DNA of 64,000 bases from Rufibacter latericius (GCF_003721515.1 NZ_RJJD01000003.1:186001-250000); one strand, 5' to 3'. Positions 1-8,218 are shown, numbered from the stretch's first letter. Numbers and translations are program-made. Notes: generated by a model not told the origin, from the sequence alone.

Positions 1-2
1 CT

Positions 3-422
3 GCTGATCAGAAATTCGAAATCGGGAAAGCGGTGATGTTGAACGAAGGCACTGACGTAACCATTATTGCCACGGGTCACTTGGTTTGGAAAGCTATACT
101 TGCAGGTAAACTGCTGGCCCAACAGGGCATCGATGCCGAGATCATCAACATCCACACCATCAAACCATTAGACACGGAGTCTATTCTGGCATCGGTGAGC
201 AAAACCCGCTGCGTGGTGACCGCCGAGGAGCACCAGTTCAACGGCGGCCTGGGCGAATCGGTGGCTCGTTTGCTGGCCCAGAACCTGCCCCTTCCGCTGG
301 AACTGGTGGGCGTGGATGACTCTTTCGGGGAGAGTGGAACCCCAGAGGAACTCATGGAGAAGTACGGCCTCAACGAACAGAGCATTGTGGCCGCCGTGCA
401 GCGCGTAATCGCCCGTAAATAG
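3..422 (+). CDS. Transketolase, C-terminal part (5' end outside window)
   Basis: The reading frame is open from the first bases of the window, so the gene begins upstream; 139 codons plus the stop are visible. The visible part matches the transketolase C-terminal domain: FEIGKAVML, DVTIIATGHLVWKA, IKPLDTESI, and VVTAEEHQFNGGLGESVA with the family's HxxxGGLG element. In the pentose phosphate pathway this domain completes the thiamine-diphosphate enzyme that moves two-carbon units between sugar phosphates. Bacteroidota often encode transketolase as two half-size genes, so this may be the separate C-terminal subunit, but the N-terminal part cannot be seen. A strong hairpin follows the stop codon. 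Confidence 0.85.
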   Translation, partial: ADQKFEIGKAVMLNEGTDVTIIATGHLVWKAILAGKLLAQQGIDAEIINIHTIKPLDTESILASVSKTRCVVTAEEHQFNGGLGESVARLLAQNLPLPLELVGVDDSFGESGTPEELMEKYGLNEQSIVAAVQRVIARK

Positions 423-461
423 GGACATTGTTCGTTTTCTAATCTTTAGCTATTTAATATG

Positions 462-520
462 CTTCCGTTTTGAGCCCGATTTACGTAAAACGGGCTCAAA
501 ACGGAAGTTCTTTTTCTTTC
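462..520 (+). terminator. Long perfect palindrome, intrinsic terminator
   Basis: A 17-bp perfect stem (462-478 with 491-507) encloses a loop containing the small palindrome TTTACGTAAA, and a T-rich tract TTCTTTTTCTTT follows. It sits 40 bp after the transketolase stop. It belongs to the palindrome family with a GAGCCC..GGGCTC inner arm described in the findings. Confidence 0.8.
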
Positions 521-596
521 CATAACCGACCCAGAATTTGACGACACCTCTACTCCTATCTAAAGACTAGTACCCAACACGAACAATCCACTTCCC

Positions 597-1136
597 TTGG
601 AAGACAAAGAGATTCTTGAGAAATTCCAGCACCCCGATTCCCGGAACCTGGCCTTCAACCAACTGGTGCGCAAGTACCAGCAGAAGGTCTATTGGCATGT
701 GCGCAAAATGGTGATTGACCATGACGATGCCGATGACCTGACCCAGGAGGTTTTTGTGAAGGTCTGGACCCATTTGGAAAATTTTCGGAAAGATTCTCAG
801 CTCTATACCTGGATCTACCGCATTGCCACCAACGAGTGCCTCAACTTCCTGAGCGCTAAAAAGAAACGTTTTTTTCTGCCCATCCACGACGTGGCTGCGG
901 AGCTCTCTGAGAAGCTTGATTCTACAGACGCGCTCTCCGGCGACGAGATCCAGTTGAAACTCCAGAAGGCACTTCTGCGTCTGCCCGACAAGCAACGGCT
1001 GGTCTTCAACATGAAATACTTTGATGAGATGAAGTACGAGGAAATCTCTGAGATTCTGGGTACTTCGGTGGGCGCCCTCAAGGCCTCCTATCACATCGCT
1101 GTGAAAAAAATTGAAGAATATTTAAAGAAAGATTAA
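597..1136 (+). CDS. RNA polymerase ECF-type sigma-70 family factor
   Basis: 179 residues. Region 2 spans about residues 15-85 (QLVRKYQQKVYW; DDADDLTQEVFVKVW; YTWIYRIATNECLNFL). Region 4 spans about 125-177 (LPDKQRLVFNMKYFDEMKY; YEEISEILGTSVGALKASY). There is no region 1 or 3, as in ECF factors. The start is TTG at 597: an in-frame TAA at 561 lies upstream with no ATG between, so this is the only reasonable start. The next two genes encode a one-TM protein and a Spy-like exported protein in the same direction. This suggests an envelope-stress module in which the factor is held back by the membrane protein (inference). Confidence 0.9.
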   Translation: MEDKEILEKFQHPDSRNLAFNQLVRKYQQKVYWHVRKMVIDHDDADDLTQEVFVKVWTHLENFRKDSQLYTWIYRIATNECLNFLSAKKKRFFLPIHDVAAELSEKLDSTDALSGDEIQLKLQKALLRLPDKQRLVFNMKYFDEMKYEEISEILGTSVGALKASYHIAVKKIEEYLKKD

Positions 1137-1168
1137 ACCACTCGGCACTAAACACATCTAAGAATCAG

Positions 1169-1612
1169 ATGGAAAGGAAAAAGGAGTTTGATATGGCAGA
1201 TTTACCCAAAGACCCGGGCTTTACCGTACCGGAGCATTATTTCGATGCCCTGCCCACGCGCATCATGCAGCGGACGGCCTTTGCCCAGGCACGATCTGCT
1301 TCGCCGGTGTCCTGGTTCTGGCAGTTCAGGACGGCCTTGGCAGGCGCTTCTTTGGGCGTAGTATTTGCTTTGTCTTTCCTAGCCACCCAGTACTTTTCCC
1401 CTGATTTTTCGGCGAACATGGAAATGGCCCAGATCTCGCAAAGAGATATTTACCAGTACCTGGTGACCCATGAAGAACTGGAAACCGCGGACCTGGCCGA
1501 AGTGCCCGCCGTGAAGCCGAATCCGTCGCTGGAATTCTTGGATGTGCGCCGCACCGACTTAAGTGAGGAACAGGCAAAGGAGCTGTTGGAAGAAGAGTAT
1601 GACTACCGTTAA
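1169..1612 (+). CDS. Single-pass membrane protein, candidate anti-sigma factor
   Basis: 147 residues with one hydrophobic segment (about residues 50-70, TALAGASLGVVFALSFLA) between a roughly 45-residue N-terminal part and a periplasmic C-terminal part ending in the acidic LSEEQAKELLEEEYDYR. It begins 32 bp after the ECF sigma gene and ends 10 bp before the Spy-like gene. Position, size and one-TM topology fit an anti-sigma factor, but no HxxxCxxC zinc motif or recognised anti-sigma domain is visible. The role is inferred from neighbours only. Confidence 0.6.
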   Translation: MERKKEFDMADLPKDPGFTVPEHYFDALPTRIMQRTAFAQARSASPVSWFWQFRTALAGASLGVVFALSFLATQYFSPDFSANMEMAQISQRDIYQYLVTHEELETADLAEVPAVKPNPSLEFLDVRRTDLSEEQAKELLEEEYDYR

Positions 1613-1622
1613 TTGTATAAGA

Positions 1623-2078
1623 ATGAAGTTTTCAAACGTATTGTTTCTGTTTCTGATGCTTTGGGGTTCCGTTGCCCTGGCCCAGGGTCAGAAAAAGGAA
1701 ACCCCTGAGGAACGCAAAGCCAGAATTGAGAAGATTGAAACCGCCAAGATTGCGTTCATCACCGACAAAGTAAACCTTTCCGGAGATCAGGCCCAGCGTT
1801 TCTGGCCTTTGTACCAGGAGCATGACCGCCGGAGAAGCGAACTTCGCCAAAAAAGCCGTTCCCTGCGGGAAGAGAACCTGAACAACTACACCGATGCCCA
1901 GATCCAGGCCGGTTTAGAAGCCCGCCTGAACTTCCGCCAGCGCGAACTGGATTTGGATAAAGAATATATGGACAAGTACCTGCGCATTGTAAGCCCGCGC
2001 CAATTGGCACAATTTTACCGGGCTGAGCGGGAATTCACGAAACTTCTGCTGGAACGGCTTCAGACCGCCAGTAAATAA
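1623..2078 (+). CDS. Exported Spy/CpxP-like periplasmic protein
   Basis: 152 residues. The start at 1623 gives a clean signal peptide (MKFSNVLFLFLMLWGSVALA, cut near AQG); the frame is open further upstream but that would overlap the previous gene and spoil the signal. The mature part is highly charged and helical, with an LSGDQAQRFWPLYQEHDRRR element and later SPRQLAQFYRAEREF. This resembles the paired LTxxQ motifs of Spy/CpxP/ZraP-type periplasmic chaperones and of CnrX-type sensors. Last gene of the sigma/membrane/periplasmic set and followed by a terminator. Its likely job is sensing or buffering misfolded protein or metal in the periplasm (inference). Confidence 0.65.
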   Translation: MKFSNVLFLFLMLWGSVALAQGQKKETPEERKARIEKIETAKIAFITDKVNLSGDQAQRFWPLYQEHDRRRSELRQKSRSLREENLNNYTDAQIQAGLEARLNFRQRELDLDKEYMDKYLRIVSPRQLAQFYRAEREFTKLLLERLQTASK

Positions 2079-2094
2079 AGAGTTGGTTTTAGTG

Positions 2095-2127
2095 GAGAGA
2101 AGGGGGCGAAAGTCTCCCTTTTTTTTG
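2095..2127 (+). terminator. Intrinsic terminator after the sigma/Spy-like set
   Basis: AAGGG (2100-2104) pairs with CCCTT (2116-2120), and a GGAGA/TCTCC outer alternative also exists. A run of eight T follows. Stem strength is moderate. Confidence 0.6.
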
Positions 2128-2595
2128 TTTTAAGGATATTTTTTGGAAATGAGCTGTAAAACTGAGATCCAATAATTGATTTTCTGGAGTGGTCTTATTT
2201 AGGGCCTCTTTCTTTCTTATTAGTCCAGAAGCTACCACTGTGCCCGCCGTTTTTGGTGTTCTCACCAACGACCTCCTTACTGCTTACCAAGCGCATGTCC
2301 CCTTTTGAAGTGTGTAGGGAGATGATTTTTTCTGCTGATCTTTTTTTCATGGTTCAAGTCTGAGACTTGGACCTACCTTGATCTGAAGTTTGCAAATCAG
2401 TGATGCGATGGCCACAAAAAGGTTTGCTCTCACCAATCCTATTTCTAAACCTGCATCCCCACTCTTCTTCCATCCTTCTCATGGTAGGCAAAATGTGTTT
2501 AATAACTACTTTCCAGAAATTTGCTCTTAAACAAAACCCATACCTGCAACAATTAACCATTCTCGACAGGAAGAATAGCCCTATTTACTTCTTCG
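2128..2595. other. Gene-free stretch between terminator and aminotransferase promoter
   Basis: About 470 bp. The open frames on both strands here are short, lack recognisable domains and overlap each other, so none is called. It contains a small TTGGTG-TTCT-CACCAA hairpin near 2253-2270 and a REP-like palindrome at 2351-2373. No other structure was seen. Confidence 0.5.
2351..2373. repeat. REP-like short palindrome
   Basis: GGTTCAAGTC-TGA-GACTTGGACC forms a 10-bp stem with one mismatch and a 3-nt loop, alone in non-coding DNA. It has no T-run and is not at a gene end, so it does not look like a terminator. No second copy was noticed in the window. Confidence 0.4.
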
Positions 2596-2603
2596 TATCT
2601 TTG
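2596..2603 (+). promoter_or_regulatory. Candidate -7 box of the aminotransferase gene
   Basis: TATCTTTG matches the Bacteroidota -7 consensus TAnnTTTG exactly and lies 22 bp before the ATG at 2626, implying a very short leader. A clear -33 TTG element was not found. Confidence 0.45.
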
Positions 2604-2625
2604 CTTGAAACTAAATTGAATTGCC

Positions 2626-3819
2626 ATGCTCTCTCCGCGTCAGCTTTTTTTGAAACACCAGGCCCAAACCACTGATTTTCCGTTGCTTTTAGAAGTGGAG
2701 CGGGCTGAGGGGGTTTACATGCATGGCCCCAATGGTGAACGCTACTTGGATCTGATCTCGGGCATTGGGGTAAGTAATGTGGGGCATCGGCATCCAAGGG
2801 TATTGCAGGCCATTCAGGAGCAGTTAGACAAGTACTTGCACCTAATGGTATATGGAGAAATCGTGCAGGCGCCTCCGGCTCAGCTGGCGCATGCGTTGGC
2901 CGAAACGCTCCCAGCCGGGTTGGACAATGTGTACTTTGTTTCTTCGGGGAGCGAGGCGGTGGAGGGTGCCTGTAAGTTGGCGAAGCGCTTCACGAGCCGT
3001 ACCGAGTTGGTGGCTTTTACGAATGCATACCACGGGTCTACTCAGGGAGCTTTGTCCTTGAACGGATCAGAAAGCTTTAAGCAGGCGTTCCGTCCGCTTC
3101 TGCCCGATGTTCGGCATATTCGCCATAACCAAATGGAAGACTTGGCGCAGATCACATCCCGTACGGCGGCGGTCATTTTGGAAACAGTGCAGGGAGAGGC
3201 TGGGGTTCGGGTACCTTCGGTGGAGTATATGCAGGCTTTGCGGGCACGGTGCCAGGAAGTAGGTGCGTTGCTGATTCTGGATGAGATTCAGAGCGGTTTT
3301 GGCCGGACCGGTACCTTCTGGGCGTTTGAGCAGTTTGGGGTTGTGCCTGATATTCTTACCTGCGCCAAAGGCATGGGCGGCGGAATGCCAATCGGGGCGT
3401 TTATCTCCCGCCAGGAAATCATGCATTCCCTGAAGAACGATCCTATGCTGGGGCACATCACCACCTTTGGCGGACACCCGGTTTCCTGCGCGGCCTCGCT
3501 GGCTACGTTACAGGTGATTCTGGAAGAGGGCTTGCTGCCGCAGGTTGCAGCCAAGGCGGCTCGGTTCAAAGAACGGCTGGTACATCCGGCAATTCGGGAA
3601 ATCAGGAACCTGGGCTTGATGATGGCCGTAGAGTTTGAGTCTTTTGAAATCTTGAAACCCATCATTGACAACGCCATTCTGAAAGGTGCGCTCACTGACT
3701 GGTTTTTGTTCTGTGACAAGTCCATGCGCATTGCCCCTCCCCTCACCATCACCTTCCCCGAGATTGACGAGGCCTGTGACATTATACTGGCGGCTATATC
3801 TCCGGAAGTCCGTTTATAG
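2626..3819 (+). CDS. Class III aminotransferase, PLP-dependent
   Basis: 397 residues, normal length for acetylornithine/ornithine/GABA-type aminotransferases (fold type I). Visible landmarks are YLDLISGIGVSNVGHRHP near the N-terminus, VSSGSEAVEGACKLAKR, the YHGSTQG cofactor-binding turn, ILDEIQSGFGRTG (the Asp that contacts the pyridine nitrogen), and CAKGMGGGMPIGA carrying Lys248, the Schiff-base lysine. TTFGGHPVSCAA follows. The substrate cannot be told from sequence alone. It stands alone with its own promoter and no metabolic operon around it. Confidence 0.88.
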   Translation: MLSPRQLFLKHQAQTTDFPLLLEVERAEGVYMHGPNGERYLDLISGIGVSNVGHRHPRVLQAIQEQLDKYLHLMVYGEIVQAPPAQLAHALAETLPAGLDNVYFVSSGSEAVEGACKLAKRFTSRTELVAFTNAYHGSTQGALSLNGSESFKQAFRPLLPDVRHIRHNQMEDLAQITSRTAAVILETVQGEAGVRVPSVEYMQALRARCQEVGALLILDEIQSGFGRTGTFWAFEQFGVVPDILTCAKGMGGGMPIGAFISRQEIMHSLKNDPMLGHITTFGGHPVSCAASLATLQVILEEGLLPQVAAKAARFKERLVHPAIREIRNLGLMMAVEFESFEILKPIIDNAILKGALTDWFLFCDKSMRIAPPLTITFPEIDEACDIILAAISPEVRL

Positions 3820-3979
3820 CATGTTTTCGAAGAAATCAGATCAAATCATCCTTCTTTTAATCCTGAACCTTTTACATCCTGTTTGAGTACAAGACACGAA
3901 TTAGTTTAAGCTAAGTTTTCAACTTTGCCTTACCTGACTTTTTATACCAAACCTTTCTGTTTAACCTTGTGCAGCCCTC

Positions 3980-5746
3980 ATGGAGATAGCCTTAGTTCTT
4001 TTTTTACTTTTGGCTGCCGTTGCCCTGTTCGCCTCAGAGAAACTCTCTGTAGACGTGGTCACTCTCATTCTGCTGATTGTCTTAACCAGCTTCCAGATCA
4101 TTACCCCCGCCGAGGCCTTCGCCGGTTTCAGTAGTGATTTTATCATCATTCTGGCTTCCATATTCGTGATCGGGTCAGCGCTGGAAGACACGGGTATTCT
4201 GGATTTCCTGGTAACCTGGTTGATGCGGCATGCCGGCCATCGGCCTAATACCCTGCTGTTTTTCATCATGTTTTTTCCGGGGCTGGTTTCGGCTTTCATG
4301 AACAACACTACCGTGACGGCCCTCTTTGTGACACCAGTGGTGGGTGTGGCTAAGAAAATGCGGGCCAGCAGTTCCAAATTCCTGATGCCGTTGGCCTATG
4401 CCTCTATTCTGGGCGGGACCTGTACGCTTATAGGCACCTCCACCAACGTGGCCGTCAGCGGATACATGAGCAAAGCCGGCTACGAGCCCTTCGGGTTCTT
4501 TGAATTCAGCGGGGTTGGCCTTGTCATCTTTTTGGTGGGCATTGCCTATATGATGACCATTGGCAAGCGCATGCTGCCCAACACCACTACCCAAGGGTTG
4601 ACCAGCCGGTACAACATCAAAACCTACCTTACCGAGATCATTGTCCAGGAGGATTCTCCTTTGATCGGTCAGGTGGCCTTTACCTCTGATCTCTCCAAAA
4701 TGGGTTTCAGGATTCTGAACATCATCCGGAGCAAAGAGAATTTCCTGCCAGATTACCGAACCCGCATTAAAACAAATGATGTGTTGCTGGTGGAGGGCGA
4801 AATTGAAGACCTGATTAAGGTGAAAGAAACCAAGGGAATTCAGATTCTGGCCGATGTCATTGTGGAAGACGACCTAGTAGGAGGCGATATCCGGTTGGCG
4901 GAGATCCTGATCACGGGAAAATCAGAGCTTCTGCAGAACAACATCAAACAGATTGAGTTTCTCCGGAGGTATGGGCTAGTGGTGTTGGCAGTATCACGGC
5001 AGGGCGAAACCATCAGGACCAAGATTGGCGATGTGCAACTGCAACTAGGCGATATGCTTCTGGTACAAGGATCGGCGGATCGTTTGGAGTACCTGAAAAG
5101 CCACCAGCACTTGGCTGTTCTGGATGAGTTCACTCCTATCTTGTTCAAGAAGCGCAAGGGAATATTGACTCTCTCCTTCTTTTTATTGGCTATTATATTG
5201 GGCAGCTTTAATCTGTTGCCCCTTTCTATCTGTTTCCTGGGTGCAGCGGTGCTGAGCGTTCTGTTTAAGTGCATCTCCACCGACAGGGCCTACCAGGTAA
5301 TTGACTGGCGCCTGCTTATTCTGATCGGGGGGATGACCGCCTTCGGGATGGCCATGGAAAACACCGGTGCCGATAAGTTCCTGGCTAATACCATTGTAGG
5401 CTTGCTGGAACCCTTCGGGATCATCGTAATTCTGGCTGGGTTTGTCATTTTGACGGTTTTCCTGACCCAACCCATGTCCAATGCGGCGGCGGCGTTGGTG
5501 GTGCTGCCCGTGGCGATCCAGACGGCTATACAGCTAGGTGCAAGTCCGCGTAGTTTCGCTATTGCCATAATGCTTTCTGCTTCCGTCTCGTTGGTGACAC
5601 CGTTTGAGCCCTCGTGTATTCTGGTGTATGGACCGGGCAAATACTCGTTCAAAGATTTCCTGAAGATTGGCTCTGGCCTCACCCTTTTGCTGGTCATCAT
5701 CATCCTGATTATGGTGCCTATTTTCTGGCCCCTGAAAGAAGCTTAA
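3980..5746 (+). CDS. SLC13/DASS-family permease with two TrkA-C (RCK_C) domains
   Basis: 588 residues. About five N-terminal membrane segments (residues 1-195) include the hairpin FMNNTTVTALFVTPVV and the substrate-loop ILGGTCTLIGTSTNVAVSG. Two soluble TrkA-C domains follow (about 215-285, QEDSPLIGQVAF..DVLLVEGE; about 305-375, ending GDMLLVQGSADRLEYL). The C-terminal membrane half contains QPMSNAAAALVVLPVA and SASVSLVTPFEPSCILVYG. This is the usual layout of sodium-coupled anion permeases for sulfate or dicarboxylates in the inner membrane, with the RCK_C domains probably sensing a ligand. The transported anion cannot be read from the sequence. Confidence 0.88.
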   Translation: MEIALVLFLLLAAVALFASEKLSVDVVTLILLIVLTSFQIITPAEAFAGFSSDFIIILASIFVIGSALEDTGILDFLVTWLMRHAGHRPNTLLFFIMFFPGLVSAFMNNTTVTALFVTPVVGVAKKMRASSSKFLMPLAYASILGGTCTLIGTSTNVAVSGYMSKAGYEPFGFFEFSGVGLVIFLVGIAYMMTIGKRMLPNTTTQGLTSRYNIKTYLTEIIVQEDSPLIGQVAFTSDLSKMGFRILNIIRSKENFLPDYRTRIKTNDVLLVEGEIEDLIKVKETKGIQILADVIVEDDLVGGDIRLAEILITGKSELLQNNIKQIEFLRRYGLVVLAVSRQGETIRTKIGDVQLQLGDMLLVQGSADRLEYLKSHQHLAVLDEFTPILFKKRKGILTLSFFLLAIILGSFNLLPLSICFLGAAVLSVLFKCISTDRAYQVIDWRLLILIGGMTAFGMAMENTGADKFLANTIVGLLEPFGIIVILAGFVILTVFLTQPMSNAAAALVVLPVAIQTAIQLGASPRSFAIAIMLSASVSLVTPFEPSCILVYGPGKYSFKDFLKIGSGLTLLLVIIILIMVPIFWPLKEA

Positions 5747-5747
5747 A

Positions 5748-5769
5748 GCCTCTTTTTGCTAAAATAGGC
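5748..5769 (+). terminator. Small hairpin at the permease stop
   Basis: GCCTcTTTTT-GCT-AAAAtAGGC starts right after the TAA at 5744. It has the same core as the larger palindromes elsewhere (TTTT..AAAA between GGCC-like arms). No T-run follows on the + strand, so termination here would be weak. Confidence 0.4.
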
Positions 5770-5797
5770 TCTAAACAGAACTGGCCCAGGTAGCCAG

Positions 5798-5857
5798 AAG
5801 AACGGTTCATGCGTAAAGAGAAGGCAACACTTCCTTTTCGCATGAACCGTTCTTTTT
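5798..5857 (+). promoter_or_regulatory. 16-bp hairpin plus T-run across a start codon, candidate attenuator
   Basis: A perfect 16-bp stem (5798-5813 with 5839-5854) and a TTCTTTTTT tail have the form of an intrinsic terminator. However, the right arm contains the ATG (5842) of the next lipoprotein gene and the T-run encodes its residues Ser-Phe-Phe. A second in-frame ATG at 5809 lies in the left arm. Transcription from the permease gene would meet a terminator inside the next gene's leader, and a folded mRNA would hide the start codon. Confidence 0.55.
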
Positions 5858-6483
5858 TGCTTTCTGTCACTCTGCTGCTGTTTTGGGGCTGTTCTCCCGA
5901 AAAAGCCCAGGAAACGCTTTCTACTGAACCCATTGCCCAAGACACCGCTTCCCTTGACCAGGTAGCTGATTCGGTTACCGATACCCCAATTGACGGCACC
6001 GCCACCACAACCCTGCCCCAGGATGTAAAGCAACAGCTTCCTGCCGAGTTAGAGGTGCACCTGGACCGCACCCATGGGTTATGGCAACTGCCCGTGCTTA
6101 GTACCTTTGATGTGCAGCGCATTCCCAAGGAAGAGCAGGGACCTTATTACCTACAGGCAGATTTCAACGGTGACAAAAAAGTGGATTACGCCGTTCAACT
6201 CTTGGAACGGGATTCGGCTTTTGTGTATGCTTTCCTGAAAAAGGCAGATAATGAGTTCCAGGAGTTTGTGCTGGTACGGGACCGCTTGTATGATATAGAA
6301 GAAAAAAAAAGGAGCATCCACTACTTAAGGCTGGCCCCTGACACCGCAACGTATTATGATTACGCCACCCGCAAAAAGGGCGTAAGAATACCGCACGATG
6401 GAATCTCAGTGGGTGCCGAAAACTACACGGCTACGTACTTTTGGGAGAAAGGGAAATTCAATAAACTAGAGACAGGAGACTAA
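5842..6483 (+). CDS. Hypothetical lipoprotein
   Basis: 213 residues from the ATG at 5842 (MNRSFLLSVTLLLFWGCS), a typical lipoprotein signal with Cys in LFWGC. An in-frame ATG at 5809 would add 11 residues. The first about 60 mature residues are rich in Thr, Ala and Asp (linker-like). The rest contains LQADFNGDKKVDYAVQLLE, which looks like an EF-hand-type or FG-GAP-like Asp-rich loop. No family was recognised. The gene is 95 bp from the permease, with a strong hairpin over its start, and it converges on the TerB-like gene 12 bp away. Confidence 0.7.
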   Translation: MNRSFLLSVTLLLFWGCSPEKAQETLSTEPIAQDTASLDQVADSVTDTPIDGTATTTLPQDVKQQLPAELEVHLDRTHGLWQLPVLSTFDVQRIPKEEQGPYYLQADFNGDKKVDYAVQLLERDSAFVYAFLKKADNEFQEFVLVRDRLYDIEEKKRSIHYLRLAPDTATYYDYATRKKGVRIPHDGISVGAENYTATYFWEKGKFNKLETGD

Positions 6484-6495
6484 AAGAAGGGGTCC

Positions 6496-6927
6496 TTACT
6501 GGAGCTCCAGGAAATGAATGGCTTCGTTCTTGATTTCCTCGCGGGAGAGTCCGTCTTTCACCCCGGTAGTGATCTTCTTGACCAGCACGCCCACCACTGC
6601 CTTCCGGAAACCCATTTTGGTGGCGATGTCAATACAGAAATCCATCTCACTGTCGTCTACAATTCCGTCGGCCAGCATCATCTCCACTAGGTCATACACC
6701 TGGTCAAAGCGGTCGATGTCATTATTGGGCATGGTAAGCTTTACGTTTCCGCAGTTGGCCAGCAGCGCCCGCACATCCTGCGCCCGCATGCCCTTTCGTT
6801 CGCCAATGGCGATGATATGCTCCATCTCCGCCGAATCTATGTGCCCATCAATCTTTGCCAACGCCCCTAGATTAACAATATGGCTCTTAAGCCGTTTTGT
6901 TTCTTCACTCTCAAAAATTGAAAACAT
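6496..6927 (-). CDS. TerB-like acidic helical protein
   Basis: 143 residues with no signal peptide or TM segment. ALAKIDGHIDSAEMEHIIAIGE and LADGIVDDSEMDFCIDIATKMG are two copies of the acidic helix-turn typical of the TerB/DjlA N-terminal fold (xDGxxxxxExxxI). TerB proteins occur in tellurite-resistance and stress complexes and are thought to bind metal. No other ter genes are nearby, so only the fold is claimed, not tellurite resistance. Confidence 0.65.
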   Translation of the reverse strand: MFSIFESEETKRLKSHIVNLGALAKIDGHIDSAEMEHIIAIGERKGMRAQDVRALLANCGNVKLTMPNNDIDRFDQVYDLVEMMLADGIVDDSEMDFCIDIATKMGFRKAVVGVLVKKITTGVKDGLSREEIKNEAIHFLELQ

Positions 6928-7176
6928 AGGTTAGATGATTGATGGTGGAAGATTTTTTCGGGTGGTTGCACGCCTTTTGCACAAATGTTGCGCAATCCGA
7001 ATTTCACCTTATAATCTACGCACTTTTAGAAAAAATTGCTGCACCATTGCGCAAAAAGTATTTAAATTTTTCTATTCCGGTCTTTTAATCGTACAGTAAG
7101 AAGAAAAAGCTTACAAATCACTGGTCGCAAAACGAAGGGCGTATTTTAGTTTTTGGTAGTTGACTCACCAAAAAGC

Positions 7177-7206
7177 TTGAGTTTTCTTGGGTAATGCCTT
7201 ACTTTG
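7177..7206 (+). promoter_or_regulatory. Candidate pfkA promoter
   Basis: TTG (7177-7179) and TTACTTTG (7199-7206) are 19 bp apart and approximate the Bacteroidota -33 TTG and -7 TAnnTTTG boxes; the second base of the -7 box deviates. The remaining leader from 6928 has repeated TTGCGCAA-like words near 6983 and 7047 whose role is unknown. Confidence 0.35.
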
Positions 7207-7227
7207 CGGCTCGTTTTAGAAGTAAAG

Positions 7228-8199
7228 ATGAAGAAAATAGCTGTTTTTACGTCTGGAGGAGATGCACCAGGCATGAATGCTTGTATCCGCGCCGTTGTGC
7301 GGACGGCAGTTTACCATAAGTTAGAAGTATACGGAATTGGAAGAGGCTACAACGGAATGATCCAAGGAGAGATCTACCGGCTGTTCTCCCATTCCGTGAG
7401 CAATATTATCCAAAAAGGCGGCACCATCCTTAAATCGGCACGGTGCCTTGAGTTTCAAACCCCTGAGGGCAGAAAGAGAGCATTTGAGCAGATCTCCAAA
7501 TTCGGGATCGAAGGCATTGTGGCCATCGGCGGGAACGGTACTTTCACCGGCGCCAAGATCTTTTTTGAGGAATACGGCATTCCCATCATCGGCTGCCCCG
7601 GCACCATTGACAATGACCTGTTCGGCACCGACTACACCATTGGGTATGACACCGCAGTGAACACCGCCCTTGACGCCATTGACAAAATCAGAGACACCGC
7701 CGACAGCCACGAACGCGTGTTCTTTGTGGAAGTGATGGGCCGCGACTCAGGCTACATTGCCTTGCCTTGCGCCATTGGCGGCGGGGCCGAGATGGTGATG
7801 ATCCCTGAGACCATCACCTCTATGTCTGAAGTGATTGAAACCCTGCAGCAAGGCTGGCGGCGCTCCAAAACCTCGTTCATCATTATCGTGGCCGAGGGAG
7901 ACGAAGAAGGCGGAGCGACTGAAATTGCCGCCAAGGTAAAGCAAGCCTTGCCCCAGATGGATGCCAAGGTGACCATCATCGGGCATGTGCAGCGCGGAGG
8001 TACTCCCACCGCCGCCGATCGCCTGCTGAGCAGCCAGATGGGCATGGCCGCCGTAGAAGGCCTCATTGCCGGTCGCTCCAACGAGATGGTAGGCGTCATG
8101 AACGGCGAGCTGGTGTATACTCCTTTCATAGACACCATTACCAAGAAAAAGCCAATCAGCGAGAGCTTCCTGAAGTTAGTGCAAGTATTGAGCGTGTAG
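7228..8199 (+). CDS. pfkA: 6-phosphofructokinase
   Basis: 323 residues, the standard bacterial length. It phosphorylates fructose 6-phosphate to the 1,6-bisphosphate in glycolysis. Landmarks are TSGGDAPGMNA (nucleotide loop), GTIDNDLFGTD with the catalytic Asp127, VMGRDSGYIAL, and IGHVQRGGTP with the sugar-phosphate Arg. ATG 7228 is chosen because MKKIAVFTSGGDAPG is the family start; an upstream in-frame start at 7204 would add an unusual 8 residues. Residue 103 is Asn (AIGGNGTFTG), where ATP-dependent enzymes usually have the Mg-binding Asp (GGDGS). Gly104, which marks ATP rather than pyrophosphate use, is kept. Confidence 0.93.
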   Translation: MKKIAVFTSGGDAPGMNACIRAVVRTAVYHKLEVYGIGRGYNGMIQGEIYRLFSHSVSNIIQKGGTILKSARCLEFQTPEGRKRAFEQISKFGIEGIVAIGGNGTFTGAKIFFEEYGIPIIGCPGTIDNDLFGTDYTIGYDTAVNTALDAIDKIRDTADSHERVFFVEVMGRDSGYIALPCAIGGGAEMVMIPETITSMSEVIETLQQGWRRSKTSFIIIVAEGDEEGGATEIAAKVKQALPQMDAKVTIIGHVQRGGTPTAADRLLSSQMGMAAVEGLIAGRSNEMVGVMNGELVYTPFIDTITKKKPISESFLKLVQVLSV

Positions 8200-8218
8200 C
8201 CCACACCTCAGAACCATT

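Noticed and set aside
2400-2675. 91-residue open frame before the aminotransferase
   Set aside because: It has no recognisable domain, overlaps the aminotransferase start in another frame and is crossed by a near-consensus promoter box for that gene.
6496-6927. Tellurite-resistance locus
   Set aside because: Only a TerB-like fold is present; no other ter gene lies nearby, and stand-alone TerB proteins are common without that phenotype.
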